Positions 34,112-42,858 of a DNA stretch of 64,000 nucleotides are shown here, in pieces. The notes beneath the pieces are model-generated. The model saw nothing but the letters and a program-made list of their open reading frames with translations. It had not been told where the DNA came from and did not search any database. How positions within the stretch are numbered: the first letter of the stretch is position 1; the number at the start of each line of letters is the position of its first letter. The stretch comes from Pseudomonadota bacterium. Its GTDB lineage: Bacteria; Pseudomonadota; Gammaproteobacteria; Burkholderiales; Burkholderiaceae_B. The stretch spans positions 372,001-436,000 of the forward strand of contig JAFAEO010000073.1 in assembly GCA_023423975.1 (NCBI GenBank), read 5' to 3'. The position numbers were made by a program, and so were the translations under genes.

Positions 34112-34918
34112 ATGACAATGCCTGTTTATTTTATTTCGCACGGCGGCGGCCCGTGGCCCTGGGTTGAGGAATGGAAACCCATGTACGCCGCGTTGCACGA
34201 TTCGCTGCAGCGCCTGCCCGCACAGTTGCCGGCAACACCAAAGGCCGTGTTGATGGTGTCGGCCCACTGGATTACCGATGAAATTACCGTGAGCACTGCC
34301 GCGCAACCGGGCATGCTATACGATTACTATGGCTTTCCCGAGCACACCTATACGGTGCAATACCCTGCTCCCGGCGATCCGGCACTGGCCGCGCGCGTGC
34401 AGACCTTGCTGCAGGCCGGTGGCATCGCTGTCGCACAGGATGCCGAGCGGGGCTTTGATCATGGCGCATTCGTACCCATGGCCGTGGCCTATCCCCAGGC
34501 GAATATACCCATGGTGCAACTGTCAATCCGCAAGGATTACGATCCGGCATTTCACTTGCAATTGGGCCGCTTGCTGGCGCCGCTCAGGGAGGAAGGCGTG
34601 CTGATTATCGGCAGCGGCCTGAGCTATCACAATCTGCGCCTTCTGGATGAGCGCGGTGCACAGCCATCTGCACAGTTCGACGCCTGGTTGCAGCATACCG
34701 TTGTGAACAGTAACCCCGAGCAACGCACAACCGGTCTGCTGCATTGGGAACAGGCCCCGTCGGCCAGATTGGCTCACGCCCACGAAGACCACCTGATTCC
34801 CCTGATGGTTGCCGTCGGCGCCGCGCAACAGGACCCGGCCACGCTGTCATACCACGAAGCACACGCTTTTGGTTCCATCACGGCATCCAGCTTCCGCTTC
34901 AGCCAGACATCCGCTTAA
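34112..34918 (+). CDS. DODA-type extradiol ring-opening dioxygenase (YgiD/LigB family)
   Basis: 268-residue cytoplasmic non-heme iron dioxygenase of the class III LigB superfamily. Metal-binding and active-site histidines fall in YFISHGGGPW (about residue 10), VSAHW (about 51), FDHGAFVP (about 115) and GSGLSYHN (about 174). Length and motifs match 4,5-DOPA extradiol dioxygenase and E. coli YgiD. The physiological substrate is likely a catechol, not necessarily DOPA. Close linkage with the LysR and DoxX genes suggests a catechol/quinone response. Confidence 0.9.
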   Translation: MTMPVYFISHGGGPWPWVEEWKPMYAALHDSLQRLPAQLPATPKAVLMVSAHWITDEITVSTAAQPGMLYDYYGFPEHTYTVQYPAPGDPALAARVQTLLQAGGIAVAQDAERGFDHGAFVPMAVAYPQANIPMVQLSIRKDYDPAFHLQLGRLLAPLREEGVLIIGSGLSYHNLRLLDERGAQPSAQFDAWLQHTVVNSNPEQRTTGLLHWEQAPSARLAHAHEDHLIPLMVAVGAAQQDPATLSYHEAHAFGSITASSFRFSQTSA

Positions 34919-35140
34919 GCAGACTGAGCGAATGGGTGCAGCGCGCAGCCAGGATCTGCCTCACGTCGTGGCAACGTTTTCTGTCGGTCAAGTTTGGGTT
35001 TGGAAACACACGCCCAGCGCTCCTGATCGGTAACGACAACAGGCCGTTTCCCGGTCAATGAACAGGATCTGGCGCCAATCGCTTGCCAAATGCCTTGCCG
35101 GTCTCCACAATACGGGTTTGCCCGAGCGAACACCCCTGAC

Positions 35141-36001
35141 ATGACACCGCGACAAAAAGGCCTGACCAGCGCACATATCGCCGCCGTTTTTTTCGGACTC
35201 ACCGGCGTATTGGGCCACGTTATTCACGCCAGCCCCATGACCATTACATTCGGTCGGGCCCTGTTCGCGGTGCTGGCGCTGTATGCCGTTGCAATGTTTC
35301 TTAAAACCTCCATCGTGCGCGGCCTTGATCGCCGCAGCTACGTGTCCCTGCTTTGCTCCGGGCTGGCATTGACCATTCACTGGGTCACGTTTTTCATGGC
35401 CGTCAAAACCGGCGGCATTGCCATTGCCACCTTGGGTTTCGCCAGCTTTCCAGCGTTTATTACGCTGCTGGAGCGGCTGGTGCTCAAGGACCAGGTCAAT
35501 TTTATGGACTGGATCCTGGTACTATTGGTTATCAGCGGGCTGATCCTGGTGACGCCCGCCATAGACCTGAGCAATGCGGGCACCATCGGCCTGTTCTGGG
35601 GCGTGATTTCGGCCATTACCTTTGCCGCACTTGCCCTTATCAACCGCACGCTTGGCCGGCTCAACGCCATCCAGATTGCCTTCTGGCAGAATCTGGTCGT
35701 ATTGGTTCTGTGCCTGCCGCTGGGACTGGGCGGCATGGCTATGCTGTCCGATAGCAGCCTGCTGTGGCTGATCGTACTGGGTGTAATTTGTACTGCGCTT
35801 TCGCATTTTCTGTTTGTCCATAGCCTGCGCAGCATTCCCGCGCGCAGCGCCGGTCTTATTATTGCGCTTGAGCCTGTTTATGCCATCGCCTTTGCCATGG
35901 TGTTATTCAACGAACAGCCCACGCTGAAAATGGCGCTGGGCGCCGTACTGATCATTACTGCGGCAGTATGGCCACGCAAGCAGACGGGGCACGCGGCCTG
36001 A
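35141..36001 (+). CDS. EamA/DMT-superfamily exporter
   Basis: 286-residue inner-membrane transporter with about ten helices in two EamA repeats (AAVFFGLTGVLGHVIHASPM at the start; GLFWGVISAITFAALALINR at about 165). It probably exports amino acids or another small metabolite. I use the ATG at 35141; a longer frame from 35090 adds 17 polar residues, and neither start has a strong ribosome-binding site. It precedes the exodeoxyribonuclease gene with its own promoter between. Confidence 0.85.
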   Translation: MTPRQKGLTSAHIAAVFFGLTGVLGHVIHASPMTITFGRALFAVLALYAVAMFLKTSIVRGLDRRSYVSLLCSGLALTIHWVTFFMAVKTGGIAIATLGFASFPAFITLLERLVLKDQVNFMDWILVLLVISGLILVTPAIDLSNAGTIGLFWGVISAITFAALALINRTLGRLNAIQIAFWQNLVVLVLCLPLGLGGMAMLSDSSLLWLIVLGVICTALSHFLFVHSLRSIPARSAGLIIALEPVYAIAFAMVLFNEQPTLKMALGAVLIITAAVWPRKQTGHAA

Positions 36002-36008
36002 TCAGCGA

Positions 36009-36038
36009 TTGTGGCGATCCGGCCTCTGGCGCTACAAT
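36009..36038 (+). promoter_or_regulatory. Candidate sigma70 promoter of the exodeoxyribonuclease III gene
   Basis: TTGTGG (36009-36014), an 18-nt spacer and TACAAT (36033-36038), 35 bp before the GTG start at 36073. Confidence 0.5.
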
Positions 36039-36072
36039 AGGACTCGCGCTGATTCAACAAAAAGGATTCCCC

Positions 36073-36876
36073 GTGCTTCGTGTTACCTCACTCAACGTCA
36101 ACGGCCTGCGTTCCGCCTTCCGCAAGGGGCTGGCTCAATGGATGGAAAATCATAATGCAGATGTCATCTGTCTGCAGGAAATCAAAATCCAGGACGCCGA
36201 CCTCATCGACGATCTGCGTCACCCGCTCAATTACACCGGCTACTTCTGCCATGCAGAGAAAAAGGGGTACAGCGGCGTGGGCCTGTACGTCAAACACGAT
36301 GCCAATGTCAGTGCCGGCATGGCCTGCGATGAATTCGATCGTGAAGGCAGGATCCTGCGTGCAGACTTCAAGGACCTGACCATCATCAGCGCCTATCTGC
36401 CATCGGGTTCCAGCGGAGAAGAGCGGCAGGCCGCCAAGTTCCGTTTTCTGGATCATTTCGGGCCCTGGGTCGATGCCATGATGGAAGACCACCGGAAAAC
36501 AGGACATAACTACATTATCTGCGGCGACTGGAATATCGCCCACCGGGAAATTGACCTGAAGAACTGGAAAGGCAATCTCAAGAATTCCGGTTTCACGCCC
36601 GAGGAACGCGCCTGGATTTCAGATGTGTTTGATCGCCGCGGCTTTGTGGACGTTTTTCGCAAGATCAACGAAGAGCCGGACCAGTACACCTGGTGGAGTA
36701 ATCGCGGCCAGGCCTGGGCAAAGAACGTAGGCTGGCGTATTGATTACCAGATCGCCACGCCAGGCATTGCCCAGAAAGCTATTGCCACCTCCATTTACAA
36801 GGACGAGCGCTTCTCGGATCATGCCCCGCTGACCATTGATTACGATTGGAAGCTGGAGCCGGTAGCGCGCGGCTGA
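36073..36876 (+). CDS. xthA: Exodeoxyribonuclease III
   Basis: Mg-dependent AP endonuclease and 3'-5' exonuclease for base-excision repair. 267 residues from a GTG start preceded by AAAGGA. The N-terminus LRVTSLNVNGLRSAFRKGL, the catalytic CLQEIKI (Glu about 35), the Asp-Asn motif CGDWNIAHREIDL (about 154) and the final SDHAPLTIDYD (Asp-His pair, about 255) are all present. The upstream in-frame ATG at 35968 lies inside the transporter gene and is unlikely. Confidence 0.95.
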   Translation: MLRVTSLNVNGLRSAFRKGLAQWMENHNADVICLQEIKIQDADLIDDLRHPLNYTGYFCHAEKKGYSGVGLYVKHDANVSAGMACDEFDREGRILRADFKDLTIISAYLPSGSSGEERQAAKFRFLDHFGPWVDAMMEDHRKTGHNYIICGDWNIAHREIDLKNWKGNLKNSGFTPEERAWISDVFDRRGFVDVFRKINEEPDQYTWWSNRGQAWAKNVGWRIDYQIATPGIAQKAIATSIYKDERFSDHAPLTIDYDWKLEPVARG

Positions 36877-36882
36877 TCGCCA

Positions 36883-38157
36883 TCAATCCATATTGCGGAC
36901 GCGATTGACGTCGCGTTGATTAACGCCGCCCGATTCATTACCCCAGGTATTGCGGATATAAGTGGCCGCTGCCGCTATTTCCAGATCATTCAGGAAATGA
37001 CGGAACGGCGGCATGCCATAAGGCTGTGGCGTTTGGGCCGTCGTGGGCGTAAACCCGCCGTCCATGATTACCCGCAACAGTCCCGTCACATCCCGCCCGC
37101 GCACCAGGCTATTGCCGTCAAGCGCAGGCCACGCCTGAGCCACACCCTTGCCATCGGCCTGATGACAGGCAGCACAATACTGTCCGTAGATTTTTTTGCC
37201 CATGGAATACAGCGTATCGTTGACCTGGCCACTACTCTCGGTTCTCAGACCGACCGCAGGCAATGACTTCAGATAAATCGTGATATCGGAGACATCCTGC
37301 TGATTCAGATACTGAACCCCACGCAAGGCTTCGCTCATCGGGCCCACCACGGCGCCATGTGCAGATACACCAGTCAATAGCAGATGGGCAATATCCTGAG
37401 CGCTCCAGGCTCCCAGGCCACCATCAGCATCACCAGTCAGCGCGGGCGCATACCATATGCCATCTGTCATTTTTCCGCCCTGCAGGAAACGGCTTTGATC
37501 CGCGCCTCCCAGACTGTTGCGAGGCGTGTGGCATTCCGCACAGTGTGCTACACCCTCCACCAGATGCCTGCCGCGCACCAGCGCATCGCCCGACGGTTCG
37601 GTACGTGCCACGGCATCAGCAGGCCGGAAATACAGTGCCCGCCAGAACGCCAGCAGAAAGCGCATATTGAACGGTTGTTGCAGTTCATGGGCGGGTGCCT
37701 GGCGATCGCTGGCTGGCAAGGTTTTCAGGTAGCTGTATATGGCATCGGTATCGGCGCGACTCAGATGCGAATAACTCTGGTACGGAAAAGCCGGGTAAAG
37801 CAATGAGCCGTCCGGCGCCTTGCCGTTATGCAGGGCGTGCCAGAAATCGTCGGCAGTCCAGTTGCCGATACCATGTTGCACATCGGGCGTGATATTCGGT
37901 GCGAAAAACGTACCAAACTCGGTCTTCAGGCCGCTGCCGCCGGAAAATTCCGGTGTATCCACTGCCGTGTGGCACCCGACACAATTGCCGATCTGCGTCA
38001 GATATTTTCCCCGTGCAATCACCGCTGCCGGCGCGTCGCCCTCAGGCAGCGCCGATACCATCAGCGGGCCATCGCGCGAGCCCAGCCAATACATGGCGCC
38101 GGCCACAACCAGGCCGAATACCACCAGGGCAGCAAAAATTCTTGAAAGCCATTTCAT
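36883..38157 (-). CDS. Triheme c-type cytochrome (alcohol/gluconate dehydrogenase cytochrome subunit type)
   Basis: 424-residue periplasmic electron carrier anchored by an N-terminal helix (about residues 7-27). Three CxxCH heme sites are seen: CVGCH (about 60), CAECH (about 206) and CAACH (about 333). The layout GLKTEFGTFFAPNITPD and the following WTADDFWHALHNG is that of the membrane cytochrome subunits of periplasmic dehydrogenases, but no dehydrogenase subunit is adjacent. Start overlaps the upstream cytochrome gene by 4 bp. Electron donor unknown. Confidence 0.93.
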   Translation of the reverse strand: MKWLSRIFAALVVFGLVVAGAMYWLGSRDGPLMVSALPEGDAPAAVIARGKYLTQIGNCVGCHTAVDTPEFSGGSGLKTEFGTFFAPNITPDVQHGIGNWTADDFWHALHNGKAPDGSLLYPAFPYQSYSHLSRADTDAIYSYLKTLPASDRQAPAHELQQPFNMRFLLAFWRALYFRPADAVARTEPSGDALVRGRHLVEGVAHCAECHTPRNSLGGADQSRFLQGGKMTDGIWYAPALTGDADGGLGAWSAQDIAHLLLTGVSAHGAVVGPMSEALRGVQYLNQQDVSDITIYLKSLPAVGLRTESSGQVNDTLYSMGKKIYGQYCAACHQADGKGVAQAWPALDGNSLVRGRDVTGLLRVIMDGGFTPTTAQTPQPYGMPPFRHFLNDLEIAAAATYIRNTWGNESGGVNQRDVNRVRNMD

Positions 38158-39050
38158 TGCTGCGCTCCCGACACGGTCTGAATCCCACAGGTCACCGGCG
38201 TTTTGGCCGTTTCATTAATGGTCCCCGGCAAACGGGGATCCTGGCTGGCCAGCCATGCCGAGACCGCCTGCACTTCGGCCGAAGTCATTCTTCTGGCGAT
38301 ATCGCCCATGCAATCGGGCTCCACCGAATGACGGATGCCATACTGCCAGGCCCCCATCTGCGCCGTAATATATTCGTTGGTCAGGCCGGTCAGGCCCGGG
38401 ATACCCGGCTGCATGCCCTTGAGGTTGTCGCCGTGACAGGCCACACAGGCGGGAATGTCGCGCTCGGCGGCGCCGTGGCGAACCAGTTGTTCACCTTGCT
38501 GCAGAATGAGCGGCGATACGCGCGGCGGGTTTACTGTTTCGTATTCAGGTGTCTGCTTGCTGAACCAGACTGCTATTTCATACAGATATTCATCAGACAA
38601 GGTGACCAACAGGCGTTTCATGGGCAGGTACTCACGACGCCCCTCGCGGAAACGCAGCAACTGCTGATAAAGATATTGCGGCGGTTTGCCGGAGATGCGA
38701 GGATAGAAGGCATCGGCCCCCTGCACCCCAGTGGCCCCGTGGCACATGGTACAGGCTGCCACCCTGGCCTGCAGGGAGCCGGGCGCACCCACCGGGATAC
38801 GGTTTTCACCGTTGACCGGATTGGCGGGTGCAGCCGGTGTCGCTTTGGGTGGTTTGGCAGGAACCTGCGCGTCTGGTATCTGTCCCGGGTCAGGTACGCT
38901 GCCGCGGGTGGTCGACATGCTGTCGGTTGGCTGGCCGCCCGCCGCCGGCTCCGGCTGGGCTGGTGTCTGAGCCATCGCCGACGATAGCACCAATACGCTG
39001 CACCACGGCATGGCCGTTTTTAGCATGCCCTTCAAAGTCAGTTTCATCAT
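38154..39050 (-). CDS. Diheme c-type cytochrome (c4-like)
   Basis: 298-residue exported protein with signal peptide (about 1-27, ending SSAMAQ), a Pro/Ala-rich linker and two heme sites, CTMCH (about 100) and CVACH (about 206). The segment RISGKPPQYLYQQLLRFREG is c4-like. It begins 9 bp after ampG and overlaps the triheme gene by 4 bp, so the two cytochromes are almost certainly made together and may form one periplasmic electron-transfer unit. Confidence 0.92.
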   Translation of the reverse strand: MMKLTLKGMLKTAMPWCSVLVLSSAMAQTPAQPEPAAGGQPTDSMSTTRGSVPDPGQIPDAQVPAKPPKATPAAPANPVNGENRIPVGAPGSLQARVAACTMCHGATGVQGADAFYPRISGKPPQYLYQQLLRFREGRREYLPMKRLLVTLSDEYLYEIAVWFSKQTPEYETVNPPRVSPLILQQGEQLVRHGAAERDIPACVACHGDNLKGMQPGIPGLTGLTNEYITAQMGAWQYGIRHSVEPDCMGDIARRMTSAEVQAVSAWLASQDPRLPGTINETAKTPVTCGIQTVSGAQQ

Positions 39051-39059
39051 TCGTCTCGT

Positions 39060-40331
39060 TCAAGCGCCGCTCTCGGGCGCCGGTGACGGATCTTTTTCCA
39101 GCGCCTTTATGCCGCTACGCATAAGCCACAGAACCAGCAGCCCGGGCAATGCAATAAAGAAAGTAAATACAAAAAAAACAGGCCAGCCATAGGCCTCTAC
39201 AATCGGCGGGGTCAGCGGCCCTGCAACAAATACGCGGCCAACGGCCGACAAGGCGGACAACAGCGCAAACTGGCTGGCGGTAAATTGCACATGACATAGT
39301 GCCATCAACAGGGCAACAAACGCAGCCGTTCCCAGGCCGCCACAGAGATTTTCGAAACCGACACCCAGCGCCATCAGCGGCAGATTCTGCGGATTCAGTG
39401 CAATCATCATATACATCAGATTGGACAGTGCCTGCAGCAGACCAAATAGCATCAGCGAGCGGTACAGCCCCAGTTTGCCCATGATGCCGCCACCAATAAG
39501 CGCGCCAACGATGGTAGCGACCACCGCAAGGATTTTGTTGACCGAACCGACCACTTCCGGCGAAAACCCTGCGCCGCGGATAAGAAACGTGGTCGATAGT
39601 GCGCCGGCAAAGGCATCGCCCAGCTTGTACAGCACAATCAGCGCCAGAATACTAATGGCACCCTTGCGCGAAAAAAATTCCTGGAACGGGACGGTAAACG
39701 CATCGTACAAGGTGCGCGGCGCGACGTTGGCCCCTGCCGCCTCAGGCTCGGGCGCCAGCCAGGTCAGCACTGCGGCGCCGAACATCAGCAACCCCATGAA
39801 GATATACATACCGCTCCAGCCCATCCAGACGGCAGCCAGCCAGATAGCCAGCCCCCCGGACACAACCATACCGATACGATAACCCAGTGTCCGTATCGCG
39901 GCCCCGGCGGCGCGCTCCTCATGGTGCAGTACATCCGCACTGTAGGCGTCAAAGGCAATATCCTGGGTTGCCGACAAAAACGCCACCAGCGTGGCCAGCG
40001 CCGCCAGCCAGAACAGCGAGCGTGACGGATCCAGCAAACCCATGCCGCAAATGGTCAGGCCCAGCAGGATCTGCGACAACGCCATCCAGCCACGACGCCT
40101 TCCCAAAAAGGGCGGCACATAGCGATCAATAAAAGGCGCCCACAAAAACTTGAAGGTATAGGCTGCACCCACCAATGTCAGAAAACCAATTTCGCTGAGT
40201 GGCACGTTTTCGACCGTGGCCCAGGCCTGCAGCGTCCCGCCGGTGAGCGCCAGCGGCAGCCCGCTGGCCAGGCCCAGCAGCAACAGCGGATAGACTCGCG
40301 GGCTCAGGTACGGGCGGATCAGATTTATCAT
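39060..40331 (-). CDS. ampG: AmpG-family muropeptide MFS permease
   Basis: 423-residue inner-membrane transporter with about 12 helices, importing anhydro-muropeptides for cell-wall recycling. AmpG landmarks are LGLASGLPLALTGGTLQAW (about 17-35), APFIDRYVPPFLGRRRGWM (about 66-84) and QDIAFDAYSADVL (about 124-136). It overlaps metW by 4 bp and precedes the cytochrome genes. The C-terminus is slightly short compared with E. coli AmpG (491). Confidence 0.93.
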   Translation of the reverse strand: MINLIRPYLSPRVYPLLLLGLASGLPLALTGGTLQAWATVENVPLSEIGFLTLVGAAYTFKFLWAPFIDRYVPPFLGRRRGWMALSQILLGLTICGMGLLDPSRSLFWLAALATLVAFLSATQDIAFDAYSADVLHHEERAAGAAIRTLGYRIGMVVSGGLAIWLAAVWMGWSGMYIFMGLLMFGAAVLTWLAPEPEAAGANVAPRTLYDAFTVPFQEFFSRKGAISILALIVLYKLGDAFAGALSTTFLIRGAGFSPEVVGSVNKILAVVATIVGALIGGGIMGKLGLYRSLMLFGLLQALSNLMYMMIALNPQNLPLMALGVGFENLCGGLGTAAFVALLMALCHVQFTASQFALLSALSAVGRVFVAGPLTPPIVEAYGWPVFFVFTFFIALPGLLVLWLMRSGIKALEKDPSPAPESGA

Positions 40332-40948
40332 GACGCGGACTTTCTATCGGTCTCGAAATGATAAACCGCCAGCGTACTGCGCAAACTGGGCATCAGGGAA
40401 ATTTCGGTTTCTTCCCGGAAGGTGGCGCGCTCCAGGATCCGAAATCCAAGGCGTGTGGCCAGGTCCTCAAAATCTTTCAGCGTACATAAATGAATATTGG
40501 GTGTGTTATACCACTCATAGGGCATCTGGCCGGTAACGGGCATGCGCCCGGTCAGTATGGACAAGCCGTGCGTCCAGTGGCCGAAGTTGGGAAATGACAC
40601 TACTCCGTAGCGAGCTACGCGTCCCATTTCCCTCAGAATATGTTCGGTATTGACCACCGCCTGCAAGGTCTGGGAAAGCACCACCGTATCAAACTGCCGG
40701 TCATCAAACATGGCCAACCCGTCATCCAGATCCTGCTGAATAACACGCACCCCTTTATTGACGCAAGCGATAACCTGAGCATCTTCCTTTTCCACCCCCA
40801 CTGCCGTGACGCCGCGCCGGCTTTGCAGATGAGCAAGCAGCATGCCGTCGCCGCAACCCAGGTCAAGCACCCGGGAATCGTCGCGAATCCAGCCGGCAAT
40901 GCGCAACAAGTCTGCGCGTACTTTTTTTTGCTCTGTCGTGGTCGTCAT
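40328..40948 (-). CDS. metW: Methionine biosynthesis protein MetW
   Basis: 206-residue SAM-dependent methyltransferase-fold protein that partners MetX in homoserine acylation. Motif I is VLDLGCGDGMLLAHL (about 23-37). Also present are MetW-typical DLDDGLAMFDDRQFDTVVLS and FPNFGHW. Overlaps metX and ampG by 4 bp at each end, consistent with obligate co-expression with MetX. Confidence 0.96.
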   Translation of the reverse strand: MTTTTEQKKVRADLLRIAGWIRDDSRVLDLGCGDGMLLAHLQSRRGVTAVGVEKEDAQVIACVNKGVRVIQQDLDDGLAMFDDRQFDTVVLSQTLQAVVNTEHILREMGRVARYGVVSFPNFGHWTHGLSILTGRMPVTGQMPYEWYNTPNIHLCTLKDFEDLATRLGFRILERATFREETEISLMPSLRSTLAVYHFETDRKSAS

Positions 40949-42141
40949 GCTGCTTCCTGGTCTAGTGGCATCGTCGTCAGGTTCAGGCTGTCGGCAATAC
41001 GCTGATAGTAAGCCCTGACCACTGCATGGTAGCGCGGGTCGTCCAGCAAAAACGCATCATGTCCGTGCGGTGCATCAATTTCGGCATAGGTCACCGGCTG
41101 GCCGTTTTTGAGCAGCGCCTTCACCAATTCACGCGAACGCTCTGGCGGAAAACGCCAGTCGGTGGAAAAGGACACTGTCAGAAATTCGGCCTGTGCCGGG
41201 CGCAGGGCCTCGGTCAGGTCGCCGCCATGTTTGCTGGCCGGGTCAAAATAATCCAGTGCCCGTGTAATCAGCAAATAAGTGTTGGCATCGAAGTAGCGAG
41301 AAAATTTCTCACCCTGGTAACGCAAATAGGATTCAACTTCGAACTCGACATCGTAACCAAACCGGAACTGCCCATCTGCTGTCGGATTGCGTTTTGCACG
41401 GCCGAATTTTTCGGCCATATCGTCATCGGACAGATAGGTGATATGGCCCACCATGCGCGCTACGGACAGGCCGCGTGCGGGCACGGTATTGTATTCGTAA
41501 TAATTGCCGCCATGAAAATCCGGGTCGCTGATAATCGCGCGCCGTGCCACCTCATTAAAGGCAATATTCTGTGCCGACAAATTGGTCGTGCTGGCGACCA
41601 CCACGCAATGGGCAATGCGCTCGGGTAACTCAATAGCCCAGCTCAGCGCCTGCATCCCGCCCAGCGAACCGCCCATGACCGCAGCAAACCGCTCGATGCC
41701 GAAGTGATCAGCGACCCGGGCCTGGGCTTTTACCCAGTCCTCTACCGTCACCACCGGGAAGGTTGATCCCCAGGGCTTGCCCGTTGCCGGATCGATCGAG
41801 GCCGGCCCGGTTGAGCCGAAGCAGGAGCCCAGATTATTAACGCCAATGACGAAATAGATATTCGTGTCTACCGGCTTGCCGGGTCCGACCATATTGTCCC
41901 ACCAGCCAATGTCTTTTGCATCGGTGGCCGATACGCCGGCAACGTGGTGTGACGCATTGAGCGCATGACAGACGAGTACGGCATTGCTGCGCTGGGCGTT
42001 GAGCGTGCCATAGGTTTCCACGGCGAGCGTATACGACGGCAACACCTGGCCACTGCTGAGCGTGAGCGGTTGATCGAACTGAAGAAATTGGGGCGTAACC
42101 ACGCCCACAGACTGCTGTGAAGTAGAATGTTGTGAGACCAT
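40945..42141 (-). CDS. metX: Homoserine O-acyltransferase MetX
   Basis: Alpha/beta-hydrolase-fold enzyme making O-acetyl- or O-succinyl-homoserine, the committed step to methionine; cytoplasmic. 398 residues. Nucleophile Ser in GGSLGGMQALSWA (about residue 156), late Asp and catalytic His in DAPHGHDAFLLD (about 360). The acyl donor cannot be read with confidence; betaproteobacterial MetX paired with MetW often uses succinyl-CoA. First gene of a five-gene chain. Confidence 0.96.
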   Translation of the reverse strand: MVSQHSTSQQSVGVVTPQFLQFDQPLTLSSGQVLPSYTLAVETYGTLNAQRSNAVLVCHALNASHHVAGVSATDAKDIGWWDNMVGPGKPVDTNIYFVIGVNNLGSCFGSTGPASIDPATGKPWGSTFPVVTVEDWVKAQARVADHFGIERFAAVMGGSLGGMQALSWAIELPERIAHCVVVASTTNLSAQNIAFNEVARRAIISDPDFHGGNYYEYNTVPARGLSVARMVGHITYLSDDDMAEKFGRAKRNPTADGQFRFGYDVEFEVESYLRYQGEKFSRYFDANTYLLITRALDYFDPASKHGGDLTEALRPAQAEFLTVSFSTDWRFPPERSRELVKALLKNGQPVTYAEIDAPHGHDAFLLDDPRYHAVVRAYYQRIADSLNLTTMPLDQEAA

Positions 42142-42245
42142 ACGGACCTTTTTAGCGGGATTTTTGAGGCGCCCGCAAGCGGATCAGACAAATCGGCGCC
42201 GACCTTTACAGCATTGTATCATTTTAAAAATAGGCAGACAGGTCG
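42142..42245 (-). promoter_or_regulatory. metX leader with candidate -10 box and paired elements
   Basis: On the minus strand TACAAT (42218-42213) is a good -10; transcription from it gives a leader of about 65 nt. The leader contains GCGGG/CCCGC arms (42172-42176 with 42155-42159) close to the ribosome-binding site. Two copies of the self-complementary GGCGCC (42168-42173, 42195-42200) could form an alternative stem. No named S-adenosylmethionine riboswitch is recognised. Confidence 0.35.
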
Positions 42246-42758
42246 CTATCGGAGCGTCATGCCGTTGAGGAATTCGTCAGCAACCGATTCTTTCAGCGTA
42301 TTGTCCTGACCGGCCGCATAGGCCTGGACAATCACGCCGCTGCCCGCAAACACCTTGACGTAGACACTGGCATTCTCGTTGCCCACGGCTTTTCTGAACG
42401 TTAGTTTCTGGCCGAATGGCGGCAACGGCTCGGGCACCGGTTCATTCATACTGGCGTATACCGAGCGCAGCAGTGCCTCACCCGCCTTGCGCGTACTGGC
42501 CTCATCCTGCTTTGCCTCGGGCAACAGGCTATAGACCACCGCAAATACCTGATCGTCCACCAGCGCCATGTCCATGGTAAAGGGATATGGCACCCCTTCG
42601 ATTTGCGTGGTGCGCGACTCGCTGCGCGGTTTGTCCGGGAAAATCGCCTGCATCCGTCCACCTGCAGTGGACACTTCACGCCAATCGTATTTTGGCGAAC
42701 AACCTGCCAATAAAACCATGAAAAAAACAAGAGCCAGACGTTTGATCACCAGCATCAC
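42246..42758 (-). CDS. Hypothetical lipoprotein
   Basis: 170-residue protein with a lipoprotein signal peptide (KRLALVFFMVLLAGCSPKYD; lipid Cys about residue 20). The mature part (WREVSTAGGRMQAIFPDKP, TMDMALVDDQVFAVVYSLL) resembles small betaproteobacterial lipoproteins of unknown function. It lies upstream of metX on the same strand, separated by 104 bp, and is divergent from gshA. Confidence 0.8.
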   Translation of the reverse strand: MMLVIKRLALVFFMVLLAGCSPKYDWREVSTAGGRMQAIFPDKPRSESRTTQIEGVPYPFTMDMALVDDQVFAVVYSLLPEAKQDEASTRKAGEALLRSVYASMNEPVPEPLPPFGQKLTFRKAVGNENASVYVKVFAGSGVIVQAYAAGQDNTLKESVADEFLNGMTLR

Positions 42759-42858
42759 CCAAATTAATTAATTCGAAACAAACCGTTTAAAACTGAAAAG
42801 CTGCGGAACTCCCTTAAAATCAGCAATTATTGATTTCAGAGATATCTCAGGACGACTT

